A DNA stretch of 64,000 bases from an uncultured Desulfobacteraceae bacterium (GCA_913060875.1 CAJXSL010000003.1:149045-213044), one strand, 5' to 3'. Counted from the stretch's first letter, positions 37,952-48,693 are shown. Program-made: numbers and translations. The notes: generated by a model from the letters alone, not told the origin.

Positions 37952-40900
37952 ATGGAAACCATGAGCATAACACTGCAACAGGAGCCGGTCCCCGACCAGC
38001 GGCTGCTGATGAGCCGGGGCGATACCGTGGTCTTTACACTGACGCTTTCCCTGCCGCTGCAAGGGAAAGCCTGGCTGCGGTCCAATCTTGGCCATGCTGA
38101 AACCATGCGGGAAGAATTGGTTCGCCAGGCAGAACACGACGAAACCCCGCTGGGCCGGGACTGGTATGACCGGCCCATGACAGCCGTGGACGATACCTGT
38201 TTCCGCATCGCGGTGCCCCTGCAACAGGTCGGGCATTTCGAAGCCAAATGTTATTTTCTGGAGACGGGCAGCCAAACACCGCTTTGGCCGGCCGGTAAAA
38301 ATACCGTTATCAATGTCGAACCGGCCTGGAGTTGCGCCGCCAATATCATCTACAACGCCTTTGTGCGCCAGTTCGGTCCCAACAAGGAGGGCCGCGTCGG
38401 CCCCCAGTGGCACAATGAAACCATTGACGCTTTGGATCGCCAACAGTTTACGGTCATTCCGCCGTCCGGCACCTTTCGGGATTTGATCGACCACCTGGAT
38501 TTCATCATCGGCGATCTCGGTTGCACCATTATCCAACTGCTGCCCATCCATCCGACCCCCACCACCTACGCCCGCATGGGTCGTTTCGGCAGCCCTTACG
38601 CGGCCCTGAGTTTTTTGGATGTGGATCCAGCCCTGGCCCGTTTCGATCCCGCCGCCACCCCCTTGGAGCAATTCGGCGAACTGGTGGATGCCATCCACGC
38701 CCGGGGAGCCCGGATTTTTCTGGACATTGCCATAAACCACACCGGTTGGGCGGCACGCATGCACGCCATGCACCCGGAATGGCTGGCCCGGGATGACGGC
38801 GGTCGTATCGAGGTGCCCGGTGCCTGGGGGGTCCAATGGGAAGACCTGACCCGCCTCGATTATACCAACCGCGGCCTTTGGCATTTCATGGCGGACACGT
38901 TTCTTACCTGGTGCCGGCGCGGCGTGGACGGCTTTCGCTGTGATGCCGGCTACATGATTCCCCTGCCGGCCTGGCGCTATATGGTAGCCAAAGTCCGGCA
39001 GCAGTTTCCGGACACCATCTTTTTCCTGGAAGGCCTGGGGGGAAAGATTGCGGTAACCCGCGACCTTCTGAATCGGGCCAATTTCAACTGGGCCTACTCC
39101 GAGCTGTTTCAAAATTACGATCGCGGTCAGATCGAATCTTATCTCCCGGAGGCCATTGACATCGCCCACACCGACGGTCTCACGGTCAACTATGCTGAAA
39201 CCCACGACAATCTCCGACTGGCCGCTCGTTCCCGGCGCTGGGCGGCCATGCGCACCGCACTCTGCGCCCTTTTCGCCCCCCAGGGGGCGTTTGGCTTTGC
39301 CAACGGGGTCGAGTGGTTCGCCACGGAAAAAATCAATGTGCACGAATCCCCCTCATTGAACTGGGGTGCCGAACCCAACCAGGTGGCGGCCATTCGACGG
39401 ATTACCGATCTGCTCAAACACCATCCCTGCTTTCATGACCGGGCCCGTCTGCAACTGATTCAGGCCGACGGCGGCAATGTGGCCGTGATGCTGCGCCACC
39501 ACGAACCAACCGACCAACGCGTGGCGGTAGTGGCCAACCTGGACGATGCAAACCGGGACACAGCCAGTTGGCCCTCGGCCGCGATGTCCCCGTTGCCGGT
39601 GGAATACAAAGACCTTCTGACCGACCGGATATTGGAACTTGCCGAAGAAGGAGGCGTTATCCGCTGTCCACTGGATCCCGGCGAGGTGCTCTGCCTGGCG
39701 CCGGCGGATCGGCCGTTTGCTATGCCGGCGGCGGACGACAATTCCCAGGCCGCTCGCGTACCCCGGGTCGAACACCAGCGGCGGCGGGCCAAAGTGCTGG
39801 ATCTGGTGGCCCACTGGAACGGCGAACAGTGCGATCATCTGGATATCGATGCCCTGGCGGAGCTCCTGGCCAGGGATCCCATGGCCCTCTGCCGCCGCCT
39901 GAAACCATCCGGGGGAGAACCTGGCGTCACCCCGTTTCATTGGCCCCATGACAGCCGACGCCAGGTGATGATCCCGCCCGGGCACCTGCTTCTGGTGACA
40001 GCCCCCCACCCCTTTCACGCCCGTGTGACGCGAAAGCAAAACGTGGTCGGCGCGGAACAGTCTCTGGCCACCCGGGACGGCCGCCATGTGGCCCTTTTCA
40101 CCCTGGCTGAAAACCATACGGCAACGGTGCCGCTGTGCTTGGACCTTTTTTTATATAGCCCCGGGGCAACAGAGCGCGCCCGTGCGGACCTGTTGCTCCT
40201 CGGACCACCGGAGGCGCTTCGGGTGCGGCCCCTTTGGCGGCGAACCGAAATGCCGGATGACCGTCTCATTTGGCTGGGCACCAATGGCTGTGGGGCCATG
40301 GTGCACACGCCGATTCAGTGGGGGGATCTGTACAGCCGCTATGACGCCCTGCTGGCCGCCAACCTGGACCCGGAGGTGCCGGAAGACCGCTGGATCATGC
40401 TGACAAGGCTGCGGGCCTGGGTGGTATTCCAGGGCTACTCCCAGGAAATTCGCAACGATTGCCTGACCGCTTTTCATTACGACCGCCAGGGCCAGGCTGG
40501 CTGGCATTTTCGGATGCCCACCGGCCAGGGTCAATCCATACGGCTGAGCGTTTCCATGCAGATGCCGGCAGGCGAAAATACGCTGCGCGTCACGTTCCGC
40601 CGGTCGCCGGCCGGCCACGTTCCCGACAGCCTGCCGGATGACCAGCCCATCCGCCTGATTGTACGCCCGGACATCGAAGACCGCAATTTTCACACGACGA
40701 CCAAGGCTTATCTGGGCCCCGAAGAACACTTCCCCCGCGCCGTGACGCCCATGGAAGACGGCTTCGCTTTCCAGCCGGACCCCCGGCGTCAACTGCGCCT
40801 GACGGCTTCCCGGGGCGAATACGTTCACGAGCCGGAGTGGACTTACATGGTCCACCGCGAACTGGAAGGGGAAAGGGGACTGGAGGCGGATTCGGATCTG

Positions 40901-42244
40901 TTCAGCCCGGGCTATATCGCCGCGGAGATCACCGGGAGTGCGGCGCTGATGCTAACCGCCAGGGTCATTACGGACGCGGACCATCGGAACCAGGAGGCCG
41001 AAGGGTCCTCCGGGGCGAAAGGAGAACCCGCGGACAAGCCGGAAAACCACTTGGCACCCGAAATCGCCCTCCGTCGGGCCATGGACCAGTTCATTGTCAA
41101 ACGGGGGGCGTTTGCCACCGTCATCGCCGGCTATCCCTGGTTTCTGGACTGGGGGCGGGATACGCTGATTTTCTGCCGGGGCATGATCGCCGCCGGCATG
41201 ACGGACACGGCGGTGGACATTCTGCGCCAATTTGCCACCTTTGAACACGCAGGCACACTGCCCAACATGATCCGGGGCAACGATGCCACCAACCGCAATA
41301 CGTCCGATGCGCCCCTGTGGCTGTTTTTGGCCTGCCGGGACCTGCTCCGCGCGGGACACAGAGACTTTCTGGACATGCCCTGCGGGCGACGGCGCCTGCA
41401 AGATGTCCTCATCGATCTCGGGGACGCCCTGTGCCGCGGGGCGTCCAACGGCATTTACCTGGATGCGGCATCCGGCCTGCTCTACAGCCCGTCCCACTTC
41501 ACCTGGATGGATACCAACCACCCGGCCGGAAGCCCGCGGGAAGGCTATCCCATCGAAATCCAGGCCCTGTGGTTTGCCGCCCTGGATTTACTGGCGGAAA
41601 TTGAAACGCCGGAGAAAAGCCCCCGCTGGCGCGCTTTGGCAGCAAAGGTTGAAGGGTCGATTCATGACCTGTATTTTCAGGAGCACCTGGGCTATTGCGC
41701 CGACTGTTTGCATGGGCCGCCCGGTCGACCGGCCCGGGCGTGCCGGCCCGATGACGCCCTGCGCCCCAATCAATTGTTTGCCATCACCATGGGGGCCATA
41801 ACCGACCCGAAGCGCTCGCAGCAGATCCTCCAGGCCTGTGAGAAGTTGATTGTGCCGGGAGCGATTCGCAGCCTGGCCGATCAGCCGGTCGAGGCCCCCC
41901 TGGCCGTCTATCACCAGGAACGCCTGCTGAACGATCCCCATAACCCCTACCAGGGACGTTACCAGGGTGACGAGGACACTTGCCGCAAACCCGCCTATCA
42001 TAACGGTACGGCCTGGACATGGGTGTTTCCATCGTTTTGCGAAGCCCGGGCCATGGTGTACGGCGAAAGCAGCCGGTCCGCCGCCCACGCCCTCTTGGCA
42101 ACGGCCCTGGACCACCTGAATACCGGCTGCCTGGGGCATATTCCGGAAATCCTGGATGGCGACGCCCCGCACCGGCCGCGGGGCTGCGACGCTCAGGCCT
42201 GGTCGGTGAGTGAAGTCTATCGGGTCTGGCAAATACTTTCGTAA
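37952..42244 (+). CDS. GH13-GH133 fusion, glycogen debranching enzyme
   Basis: A 1,430-residue protein. Residues ~1-125 are a beta-rich N-terminal part. A GH13 barrel follows to about residue 570, with nucleophile D331 (GFRCDAG), acid/base E360 (FFLEGLGG) and D419 (YAETHDN), all present. The middle is beta-rich. The C-terminal ~390 residues are amylo-alpha-1,6-glucosidase type (GH133; YPWFLDWGRDTLIF, MIRGNDATNRNTSDAPLWLF, NGTAWTWVFPSF). The two active sites resemble the bifunctional eukaryotic debranching enzyme: transfer of maltooligosyl units, then hydrolysis of the 1,6-linked glucose. The start is 37952 or 37961; neither has a strong ribosome site. Confidence 0.88.
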   Translation: METMSITLQQEPVPDQRLLMSRGDTVVFTLTLSLPLQGKAWLRSNLGHAETMREELVRQAEHDETPLGRDWYDRPMTAVDDTCFRIAVPLQQVGHFEAKCYFLETGSQTPLWPAGKNTVINVEPAWSCAANIIYNAFVRQFGPNKEGRVGPQWHNETIDALDRQQFTVIPPSGTFRDLIDHLDFIIGDLGCTIIQLLPIHPTPTTYARMGRFGSPYAALSFLDVDPALARFDPAATPLEQFGELVDAIHARGARIFLDIAINHTGWAARMHAMHPEWLARDDGGRIEVPGAWGVQWEDLTRLDYTNRGLWHFMADTFLTWCRRGVDGFRCDAGYMIPLPAWRYMVAKVRQQFPDTIFFLEGLGGKIAVTRDLLNRANFNWAYSELFQNYDRGQIESYLPEAIDIAHTDGLTVNYAETHDNLRLAARSRRWAAMRTALCALFAPQGAFGFANGVEWFATEKINVHESPSLNWGAEPNQVAAIRRITDLLKHHPCFHDRARLQLIQADGGNVAVMLRHHEPTDQRVAVVANLDDANRDTASWPSAAMSPLPVEYKDLLTDRILELAEEGGVIRCPLDPGEVLCLAPADRPFAMPAADDNSQAARVPRVEHQRRRAKVLDLVAHWNGEQCDHLDIDALAELLARDPMALCRRLKPSGGEPGVTPFHWPHDSRRQVMIPPGHLLLVTAPHPFHARVTRKQNVVGAEQSLATRDGRHVALFTLAENHTATVPLCLDLFLYSPGATERARADLLLLGPPEALRVRPLWRRTEMPDDRLIWLGTNGCGAMVHTPIQWGDLYSRYDALLAANLDPEVPEDRWIMLTRLRAWVVFQGYSQEIRNDCLTAFHYDRQGQAGWHFRMPTGQGQSIRLSVSMQMPAGENTLRVTFRRSPAGHVPDSLPDDQPIRLIVRPDIEDRNFHTTTKAYLGPEEHFPRAVTPMEDGFAFQPDPRRQLRLTASRGEYVHEPEWTYMVHRELEGERGLEADSDLFSPGYIAAEITGSAALMLTARVITDADHRNQEAEGSSGAKGEPADKPENHLAPEIALRRAMDQFIVKRGAFATVIAGYPWFLDWGRDTLIFCRGMIAAGMTDTAVDILRQFATFEHAGTLPNMIRGNDATNRNTSDAPLWLFLACRDLLRAGHRDFLDMPCGRRRLQDVLIDLGDALCRGASNGIYLDAASGLLYSPSHFTWMDTNHPAGSPREGYPIEIQALWFAALDLLAEIETPEKSPRWRALAAKVEGSIHDLYFQEHLGYCADCLHGPPGRPARACRPDDALRPNQLFAITMGAITDPKRSQQILQACEKLIVPGAIRSLADQPVEAPLAVYHQERLLNDPHNPYQGRYQGDEDTCRKPAYHNGTAWTWVFPSFCEARAMVYGESSRSAAHALLATALDHLNTGCLGHIPEILDGDAPHRPRGCDAQAWSVSEVYRVWQILS

Positions 42245-42341
42245 CCTGTGCACTTTAAAAAGCCTTATGGTAAGATCAGCAGCCAAACCAACCCAAACCA
42301 GGTGACCCCTTGGCAACCTGTGAACATAACGGAGGCAGTTC

Positions 42342-44888
42342 ATGCGCAATATTCAAACATTTCAGGTTTTCCCATTTATTCCGGAGTCCCTGTCGTTTCT
42401 GGAGACATTGACCCGCAATCTGTGGTGGTGCTGGCAGCGGGACGCCTTTGAGCTGTTTCGCCGCATCCACCCGGGTCTATGGCATGACTGCCAGGGGAAC
42501 CCGATCCTCTTTTTCACCCGTATCCCTCAGGAGCGTCTGGAAGAATTGACCCGGGATAAAGGGTTTCTCGCCCACATGGCCAGGGTGCGCGACCTGTTCG
42601 AATCCCAGGTCAAAAGTCCGCTGCCCCCCAACGCCCCCTATGCCTCCGATACGACGATTGCCTATTTTTCCATGGAATTCGGCATGCATGAGAGTGTGCC
42701 GCTCTACTCCGGGGGGTTGGGCATCCTGGCCGGGGACCATCTCAAGGCCGCCTCGGATCTCAAACTGCCCCTGGTGGGCATCGGCCTTTTTTACCGGCAG
42801 GGTTACTTCCGGCAATTTCTGAATGATGACGGCTGGCAGCAGGAAGCCTACCCCGAAACCGATATCTACATGCTGCCCATTGAAAGGGCCCATACCCCCG
42901 ACGGCCAGGAGGTGCTGGTGACCGTGGACGGTCCCGACGGCCCGATCCACGCCATGGTCTGGGAAATTCGCGTGGGCCGCGTTCCCCTTTACCTTCTGGA
43001 TACCAATGTGCGCGAAAACCCACCGGCCCTGCGGGATATTACCGCCCGGCTATACTCCGGCGGCAGCCGGCGGCGCCTGGCCCAGGAACTTGTTCTGGGG
43101 ATTGGCGGCATGCGTGCCCTGGCGGCACTCGGCCGCTCCCCCCAGGTTGTCCATATGAATGAGGGGCATTCCGCCTTTGCCAGCCTGGAGCGCCTGGCCC
43201 AGCTTGTCCATTCCAGGGGGCTCGCCCTGAAAACCGCCCTGCAAGTCTTGCCGCGCAGCACGGTCTTCACCACCCACACACCCGTGGCCGCCGGCCATGA
43301 CGATTTCCCGGTGGATATGGTGGCTCCCTGCCTGGAGCCGTTTGCGGAAAAGCTCGGCACCAGCACCAAAGCCATTATCCGCTGGGGCCAACCCCAGGAC
43401 AGTGCGCCGGAAACGCCGCTTTCCATGTTCATTCTCGGCAAGCGCATGTCGGCCCACTGCAACGGTGTCAGCGAACTCCACGGCGCGGTGGCCCGTCGCA
43501 TGTGGCAGCATCTCTGGCCCGGCATTCCCGAGGACGAGGTGCCCATCACCCACGTGACCAACGGCGTCCATATTCCCAGTTGGACATCTTCGGAAACCAG
43601 CCTCTTGTTCGAACGCTATATCGGCCCGGATTGGCACACGGCCACCGGCCGGGGGGATAACAGCCACCGTCTGGACGAAATGTATGACGAAGAACTCTGG
43701 CACGCCCACGAAATCAACCGGGCCCGGCTCATCCGTGCCTGCCGCCGGCGCATGACCCATCAATACGGTCGGCGCAACGCCCCGATCACGATCATGAAGG
43801 AAGTGGAATCGGTTCTGGACCAGGATGTGCTGACCATCGCTTTCGCGCGTCGGTTTGCCACCTATAAGCGGGCCAACCTCCTGTTGCAGGACACCGACCG
43901 CCTGGAGGCCCTCATCAATTCAAAAGACCATCCGGTGCAGTTCATTTTTGCCGGCAAAGCCCACCCCCAGGACAACGAGGGCAAAGAACTCATTCGCAAA
44001 CTGGTGGAGTTCGGTCGTCGCCCCAGCGTGCGGCACCGTTTCATCTTCATCGAAGACTACGATATGCAGATCGCAAGGCGTCTCATCCAGGGCGCCGATG
44101 TCTGGCTGAATACCCCCCGCCGGCCGTTCGAGGCCTGCGGAACCTCCGGCATGAAGGCCGCCGTCAATGGGGTCCTCAACGTGAGTGTCCTTGACGGCTG
44201 GTGGTGCGAGGGTTACAGCGAGGAACGCGGCTGGCGCATCGGCAACGGTGAGGAAACGGAAGATGCCGACTATCAGGATCGCATCGAGGGTCAGGCCCTG
44301 TACAACGTTCTCGAGAATGAGGTCATCCCCTGTTACTACGACCGTGAAAGCGGCGGCCTGCCCCTGCGCTGGCTCCGAAAAATGAAAGCCACCATGAAAA
44401 TGGCCATCCATGAATTCAGCGCCCAGCGCATGGTCGGACAATATGGCGAGCGCTTCTACCAGGCGGCCGTGCAGAAACACGAAGATCTCCTGGCGGATCA
44501 GGGCCGCACGGCCGAAGAGATGAGTCATTTCATCGAACGCCTGGGGCACCTTTGGAAAAACGTCGTGATCGACTTTCCGGTGCTGCAAAACGAGGGGCCC
44601 TTGCGGGTTGGCGACCAGATCCAGATCAGCGTGCTGGTCAATCTGGGGGAAATCAGACCCGAGGAGGTCGAGGTGGAGCTCTGTTTCGGTCCACCCAAAA
44701 CCGTGGATCGGCTGGAAGCAACCTACCGTGAAACCATGACGGTTGTGGAAGAGCTCAGCGGCAACCGCTACCTCTATGGGTGCCGGTTACCGTGCGACAC
44801 GGCCGGACGCTACGGCTTTACCGCGCGGGTGACCCCCAAAGGCGATCTCTGGACCCGTTATACACCCGGACTGATCTTATGGGCATGA
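42342..44888 (+). CDS. glgP: Alpha-glucan phosphorylase (GT35)
   Basis: An 848-residue phosphorylase of the bacterial/archaeal subtype with an N-terminal DUF3417 region (residues ~1-110). Diagnostic segments: IAYFSMEFGMHESVPLYSGGLG, VHMNEGHSAF, TTHTPVAAGHD, VTNGVHIPSW, FARRFATYKRANLL, and the PLP lysine in EACGTSGMKAAVNG. It releases glucose-1-phosphate from the glucan. It acts with the debranching fusion upstream. GGAGG precedes the ATG. Confidence 0.95.
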   Translation: MRNIQTFQVFPFIPESLSFLETLTRNLWWCWQRDAFELFRRIHPGLWHDCQGNPILFFTRIPQERLEELTRDKGFLAHMARVRDLFESQVKSPLPPNAPYASDTTIAYFSMEFGMHESVPLYSGGLGILAGDHLKAASDLKLPLVGIGLFYRQGYFRQFLNDDGWQQEAYPETDIYMLPIERAHTPDGQEVLVTVDGPDGPIHAMVWEIRVGRVPLYLLDTNVRENPPALRDITARLYSGGSRRRLAQELVLGIGGMRALAALGRSPQVVHMNEGHSAFASLERLAQLVHSRGLALKTALQVLPRSTVFTTHTPVAAGHDDFPVDMVAPCLEPFAEKLGTSTKAIIRWGQPQDSAPETPLSMFILGKRMSAHCNGVSELHGAVARRMWQHLWPGIPEDEVPITHVTNGVHIPSWTSSETSLLFERYIGPDWHTATGRGDNSHRLDEMYDEELWHAHEINRARLIRACRRRMTHQYGRRNAPITIMKEVESVLDQDVLTIAFARRFATYKRANLLLQDTDRLEALINSKDHPVQFIFAGKAHPQDNEGKELIRKLVEFGRRPSVRHRFIFIEDYDMQIARRLIQGADVWLNTPRRPFEACGTSGMKAAVNGVLNVSVLDGWWCEGYSEERGWRIGNGEETEDADYQDRIEGQALYNVLENEVIPCYYDRESGGLPLRWLRKMKATMKMAIHEFSAQRMVGQYGERFYQAAVQKHEDLLADQGRTAEEMSHFIERLGHLWKNVVIDFPVLQNEGPLRVGDQIQISVLVNLGEIRPEEVEVELCFGPPKTVDRLEATYRETMTVVEELSGNRYLYGCRLPCDTAGRYGFTARVTPKGDLWTRYTPGLILWA

Positions 44889-44983
44889 TGGGACACCCCG
44901 GAATCGACCCGCTTTGACCCCACGGATCCACAGGTCCTGTTCCGCCGGCCGGCATGGCCGGCACAAAATAAAGGGAGACATCC

Positions 44984-46507
44984 ATGCCGACGCCTTTAAG
45001 CAATCCCACCGTGCTGGTGGTGACCCCAGAAGTCACCTATCTTCCCGAGGGCATGGGCAATATGTCCAACCACCTCACCGCCAAGGCGGGGGGGTTGGCC
45101 GATGTTTCCGCCGCGCTGATCAGCGCCCTTTTTGATCAGGGGGCCGATGTCCATGTGGCCCTGCCGGATTATCGCGAAATCTTTGCCGCCCATACGGCCC
45201 CCGTCCTGAAAAGCGAATTCGGGCGCATTCGCGACAAAATGCCGGATGAACGCATCCACCTGGCCGAGGACCGTGCCTTCTTCTACACCACCACCGTCTA
45301 TTCCCATTACGGCTCGGACAATATTAAAATCGCCTTGGCCTTCCAGCGGGAAATCATCAACAACATCATGCCCCGGGTCAAACCCGATCTCATTCACTGC
45401 AATGACTGGATGACCGGCCTGATTCCGGCCGCCGCCCGCCAAATGGGCATTCCCTGCCTGTTCACGATTCACAACATTCATACCGTCAAGGCGCTTCTGG
45501 CCTCCATCGAGGACCGGGGCATCGACGCGGCCTATTTCTGGCACCATCTCTATTATGAAAAGATGGCCGAGGAATACGAGGCAACGCGCGAGAGCAATCC
45601 GGTCGACTTCCTGGTCAGCGGCGTTTTCGCCGCTCATTTTGTCAACACGGTCAGTCCCACCTTTCTGAATGAAATCGTGGCAAGCCGCCATGATTTTGTC
45701 GAGGCGCCCCTCCGTCAGGAGTTGACCAACAAATTCCATGCCGATTGTGCCGCCGGCATTCTGAATGCCCCCGACCCCTCCTACCACCCCGAAACGGACG
45801 AGGCCCTGGTCCAAACCTATTCCGCCGACAATCACACGGAGGGTAAACGGCAGAACAAACACCATCTGCAGCGCAGCTTAGGCCTTTTGCAGGACGACCG
45901 GGCGCCGGTGTTTTTCTGGCCCCACCGCCTGGACCCGGTGCAGAAGGGATGCCAGCTCCTGGCGGAAATCCTCTACCGGGTCGTATCCAAATACTGGGAG
46001 CAGCACCTGCAAATCGTTTTTGTGGCCAACGGTGAATACAAGGACGTTTTCCACAACATCGTGGCCTTCCACCAGATCTACGACCGGGTGGCCGTCTGCG
46101 GCTTCGACGAAGCGCTGGCCCGCGTGGCTTACGGTGGTTCCGATTTCATTCTGATGCCGTCACGCTTCGAACCCTGCGGTCTCCCCCAGATGATCGGGCC
46201 GCTGTACGGATGCCTGCCGGTGGCCCACAATACCGGCGGTATCCACGATACGGTGGTTCATCTCGCGCCCGATAGGGATACGGGCAATGGGTTCCTTTTC
46301 GACATCTACGACAGCACGGGGCTCATGTGGGCCATGGATCAGGCCATGCACTTTCACGGATCGCCCACAGAAAACCGGCAGCGGCAAATCCGGCGCATCA
46401 TGCGGGAGAGTGCGGAGACGTTCAACCATGACGTGACGGCCCGCCACTACATGAACCTCTATGAAAAAATGCTTGAACGTCCCCTGATCGCCGCCTGTCC
46501 CCTATGA
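44984..46507 (+). CDS. glgA: Glycogen synthase (GT5)
   Basis: A 507-residue GT5 synthase. The N-terminal nucleotide-sugar loop is KAGGLADVSAALISAL, IHCNDWMTGLIPAAARQ lies in the acceptor domain, and FILMPSRFEPCGLPQMIGPLYGCLPV is the C-terminal E-x7-E region. It elongates alpha-1,4-glucan. No ADP-glucose pyrophosphorylase is in the block, whereas a UDP-glucose pyrophosphorylase is, so the donor may be UDP-glucose. A GGGAG precedes the ATG. Confidence 0.93.
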   Translation: MPTPLSNPTVLVVTPEVTYLPEGMGNMSNHLTAKAGGLADVSAALISALFDQGADVHVALPDYREIFAAHTAPVLKSEFGRIRDKMPDERIHLAEDRAFFYTTTVYSHYGSDNIKIALAFQREIINNIMPRVKPDLIHCNDWMTGLIPAAARQMGIPCLFTIHNIHTVKALLASIEDRGIDAAYFWHHLYYEKMAEEYEATRESNPVDFLVSGVFAAHFVNTVSPTFLNEIVASRHDFVEAPLRQELTNKFHADCAAGILNAPDPSYHPETDEALVQTYSADNHTEGKRQNKHHLQRSLGLLQDDRAPVFFWPHRLDPVQKGCQLLAEILYRVVSKYWEQHLQIVFVANGEYKDVFHNIVAFHQIYDRVAVCGFDEALARVAYGGSDFILMPSRFEPCGLPQMIGPLYGCLPVAHNTGGIHDTVVHLAPDRDTGNGFLFDIYDSTGLMWAMDQAMHFHGSPTENRQRQIRRIMRESAETFNHDVTARHYMNLYEKMLERPLIAACPL

Positions 46508-46602
46508 GATGACGTTGCTGAACTTGATGACATGGGCCTGTCCGGACGGTGGTGAACGCAAGATGCTTCGGTTGACAGAATAAACCTTTGAGAGATGCGC
46601 CT

Positions 46603-48639
46603 ATGGCCTCCGAGCAACCGACCAAAGCCACCCCGTGGCTTGACAAGCTGCTGGACCTGGACCCCTGGCTGGGGCCCTTCAGGGATGCGCTGCGAAATCG
46701 CCGGCAACGCGTTGACGCCACCCGCCGGCGACTGATCGAAACCGTTGCATCGCTGACCGACGCCGCCGGCAACCATACCGATTTAGGCCTGCACCGGGTT
46801 CCGGACGGGTGGGTTTTCCGGGAATGGGCCCCCAACGCCCGGTCCATCCACCTGGTGGGGACCTTCAATGCCTGGGAAGAAACCCCGCACCATGCCCTGC
46901 AGCCTGTGGCGGGTCGCGACGGGGTATGGGAAATACGCCTGCCCGCAGATCGACTCCGTCACGGTGATCTTTACCGTCTGCGGCTGCATTGGTCGGACGG
47001 CGGCGGCGACCGCCTGCCGGCCTACGCCCGCCGGGTGGTCCAGGACCCCCACACCCAGATCTTCAACGCCCAGGTCTGGGATCCACCGAGTGCGTATCGC
47101 TGGACCCACGCCGCGCCAAGGCCGCCCCATCCGATCCTGATTTATGAAACCCACGTGGGAATGGCCCAGGAAAAAGAAGGTGTCGGCACCTATCGGGAAT
47201 TCGCCGACCAGCTGCTGCCGCGCATTCAGCGTGCCGGTTACAATACCATTCAGCTGATGGCCATCCAGGAGCACCCCTATTACGGATCCTTCGGCTACCA
47301 GGTTTCTAATTTTTTTGCCGCTTCTTCCCGCTTCGGCACGCCTGAGGATCTCAAATATCTGGTGGATACCGCCCACGGCGCCGGCCTGCGGGTGGTCATG
47401 GATCTGGTGCACTCCCATGGCGTCTCCAACGAGGTGGAGGGCCTGAGCCGCTTCGACGGCACGCTCTATCAGTATTTTCACGACGGGCCCCGGGGTACCC
47501 ATCCGGCCTGGGACTCCCGGTGTTTCGATTACGCCAAGACGGAAGTTCTGCGCTTTCTCCTGTCCAACTGCCGCTTCTGGCTGGAAGAATATCACCTTGA
47601 CGGCTTCCGCTTCGACGGCATTACCAGCATGCTCTACCTTGATCACGGCCTGGGCAAGGCCTTTACGTCCTACGAAGATTATTTCGGTGCCAACGTGGAC
47701 GAGGATGCCGTCGCCTATCTGACCCTGGCCAATGAACTGATCCACACCCTCAATCCCCGGGCCGTCACCATCGCCGAAGACATCAGCGGACTACCGGGAC
47801 TGGCCCTGCCCCAGGCGCAGGGCGGTGTCGGCTTCGATTACCGCTTTGCCATGGGGATCCCCGACAACTGGATACGACTGACCAAGGATGTTCCCGATGA
47901 AAACTGGCATGTGGGCGGCCTATGGCACGAACTCACCAACCGTCGCCCCCATGAAAAATCCATCAGCTATGCCGAGTGTCACGACCAGGCCTTGGTGGGG
48001 GATAAAACGATCATCTTCCGGCTGGCCGATGCCGCCATGTATCACCACATGCACCGGGACGATCCGGATATGACCATGGACCGGGCCATGGCCCTGCACA
48101 AGATGATCCGGCTGATCACCCTGGCAACGGCCGGAGACGGGTATTTGACCTTCATGGGAAACGAGTTCGGCCATCCTGAATGGATTGATTTCCCGCGGGA
48201 GGGGAACAACTGGTCCTATCAATACGCCCGTCGCCAGTGGCACCTGGCCGACCACCCGGACTTGAAATATGGCCAATTGGCTGCCTTTGACCGGGCCATG
48301 CTGGCGCTGAGTGAACAGCACGGCATTTTTAAGACGCGTGACGCCCATTGGATCCATGAACACATTGAAGATCAGGTTTTGGTGTTCAAGCGCCGCGACC
48401 TCACCTTGGTATTCGGATTTCACCCGAACCGCTCGCTGCAGGACTATGGCGTCCGGACGGAACCCGGGAAATACCAACTGGTCTTGGACAGTGACGAGAT
48501 CCGGTTCGGCGGACACAACCGTCTGCATCCGCGGCAGATCCATTTTACCGCCCCGGTCGACGACAGCGAGGGAGCAACAGGCCTTTTGCGGTTGTACATC
48601 CCCAGCCGGACGGCCCAGGTGCTGGTCAGGGTGGACTGA
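46603..48639 (+). CDS. glgB: 1,4-alpha-glucan branching enzyme (GH13)
   Basis: A 678-residue branching enzyme with an N-terminal CBM48-like domain (WVFREWAPNARSIHLVGTFNAWEE). The GH13 barrel contains IQLMAIQEHPYYGSFGYQVSNFF, DLVHSHGVSN, GFRFDGITSMLY (nucleophile Asp), TIAEDISG (acid/base Glu) and YAECHDQALVGDKT. The sequence resembles the eukaryotic GH13_8 type. It creates 1,6 branches. ATG at 46603 is chosen; a TTG five codons upstream is possible. Confidence 0.93.
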   Translation: MASEQPTKATPWLDKLLDLDPWLGPFRDALRNRRQRVDATRRRLIETVASLTDAAGNHTDLGLHRVPDGWVFREWAPNARSIHLVGTFNAWEETPHHALQPVAGRDGVWEIRLPADRLRHGDLYRLRLHWSDGGGDRLPAYARRVVQDPHTQIFNAQVWDPPSAYRWTHAAPRPPHPILIYETHVGMAQEKEGVGTYREFADQLLPRIQRAGYNTIQLMAIQEHPYYGSFGYQVSNFFAASSRFGTPEDLKYLVDTAHGAGLRVVMDLVHSHGVSNEVEGLSRFDGTLYQYFHDGPRGTHPAWDSRCFDYAKTEVLRFLLSNCRFWLEEYHLDGFRFDGITSMLYLDHGLGKAFTSYEDYFGANVDEDAVAYLTLANELIHTLNPRAVTIAEDISGLPGLALPQAQGGVGFDYRFAMGIPDNWIRLTKDVPDENWHVGGLWHELTNRRPHEKSISYAECHDQALVGDKTIIFRLADAAMYHHMHRDDPDMTMDRAMALHKMIRLITLATAGDGYLTFMGNEFGHPEWIDFPREGNNWSYQYARRQWHLADHPDLKYGQLAAFDRAMLALSEQHGIFKTRDAHWIHEHIEDQVLVFKRRDLTLVFGFHPNRSLQDYGVRTEPGKYQLVLDSDEIRFGGHNRLHPRQIHFTAPVDDSEGATGLLRLYIPSRTAQVLVRVD

Positions 48640-48693
48640 TAAGAAGGGGGTTTTTAGCGGTACGAACCGTGTGGCTGCAATGGGTGAGAGGAA

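Noticed and set aside
37919-39343. A 474-codon open frame antisense to the GH13-GH133 gene
   Set aside because: No recognisable domain; low-complexity Gly/Ala/Arg-rich composition typical of an antisense shadow.
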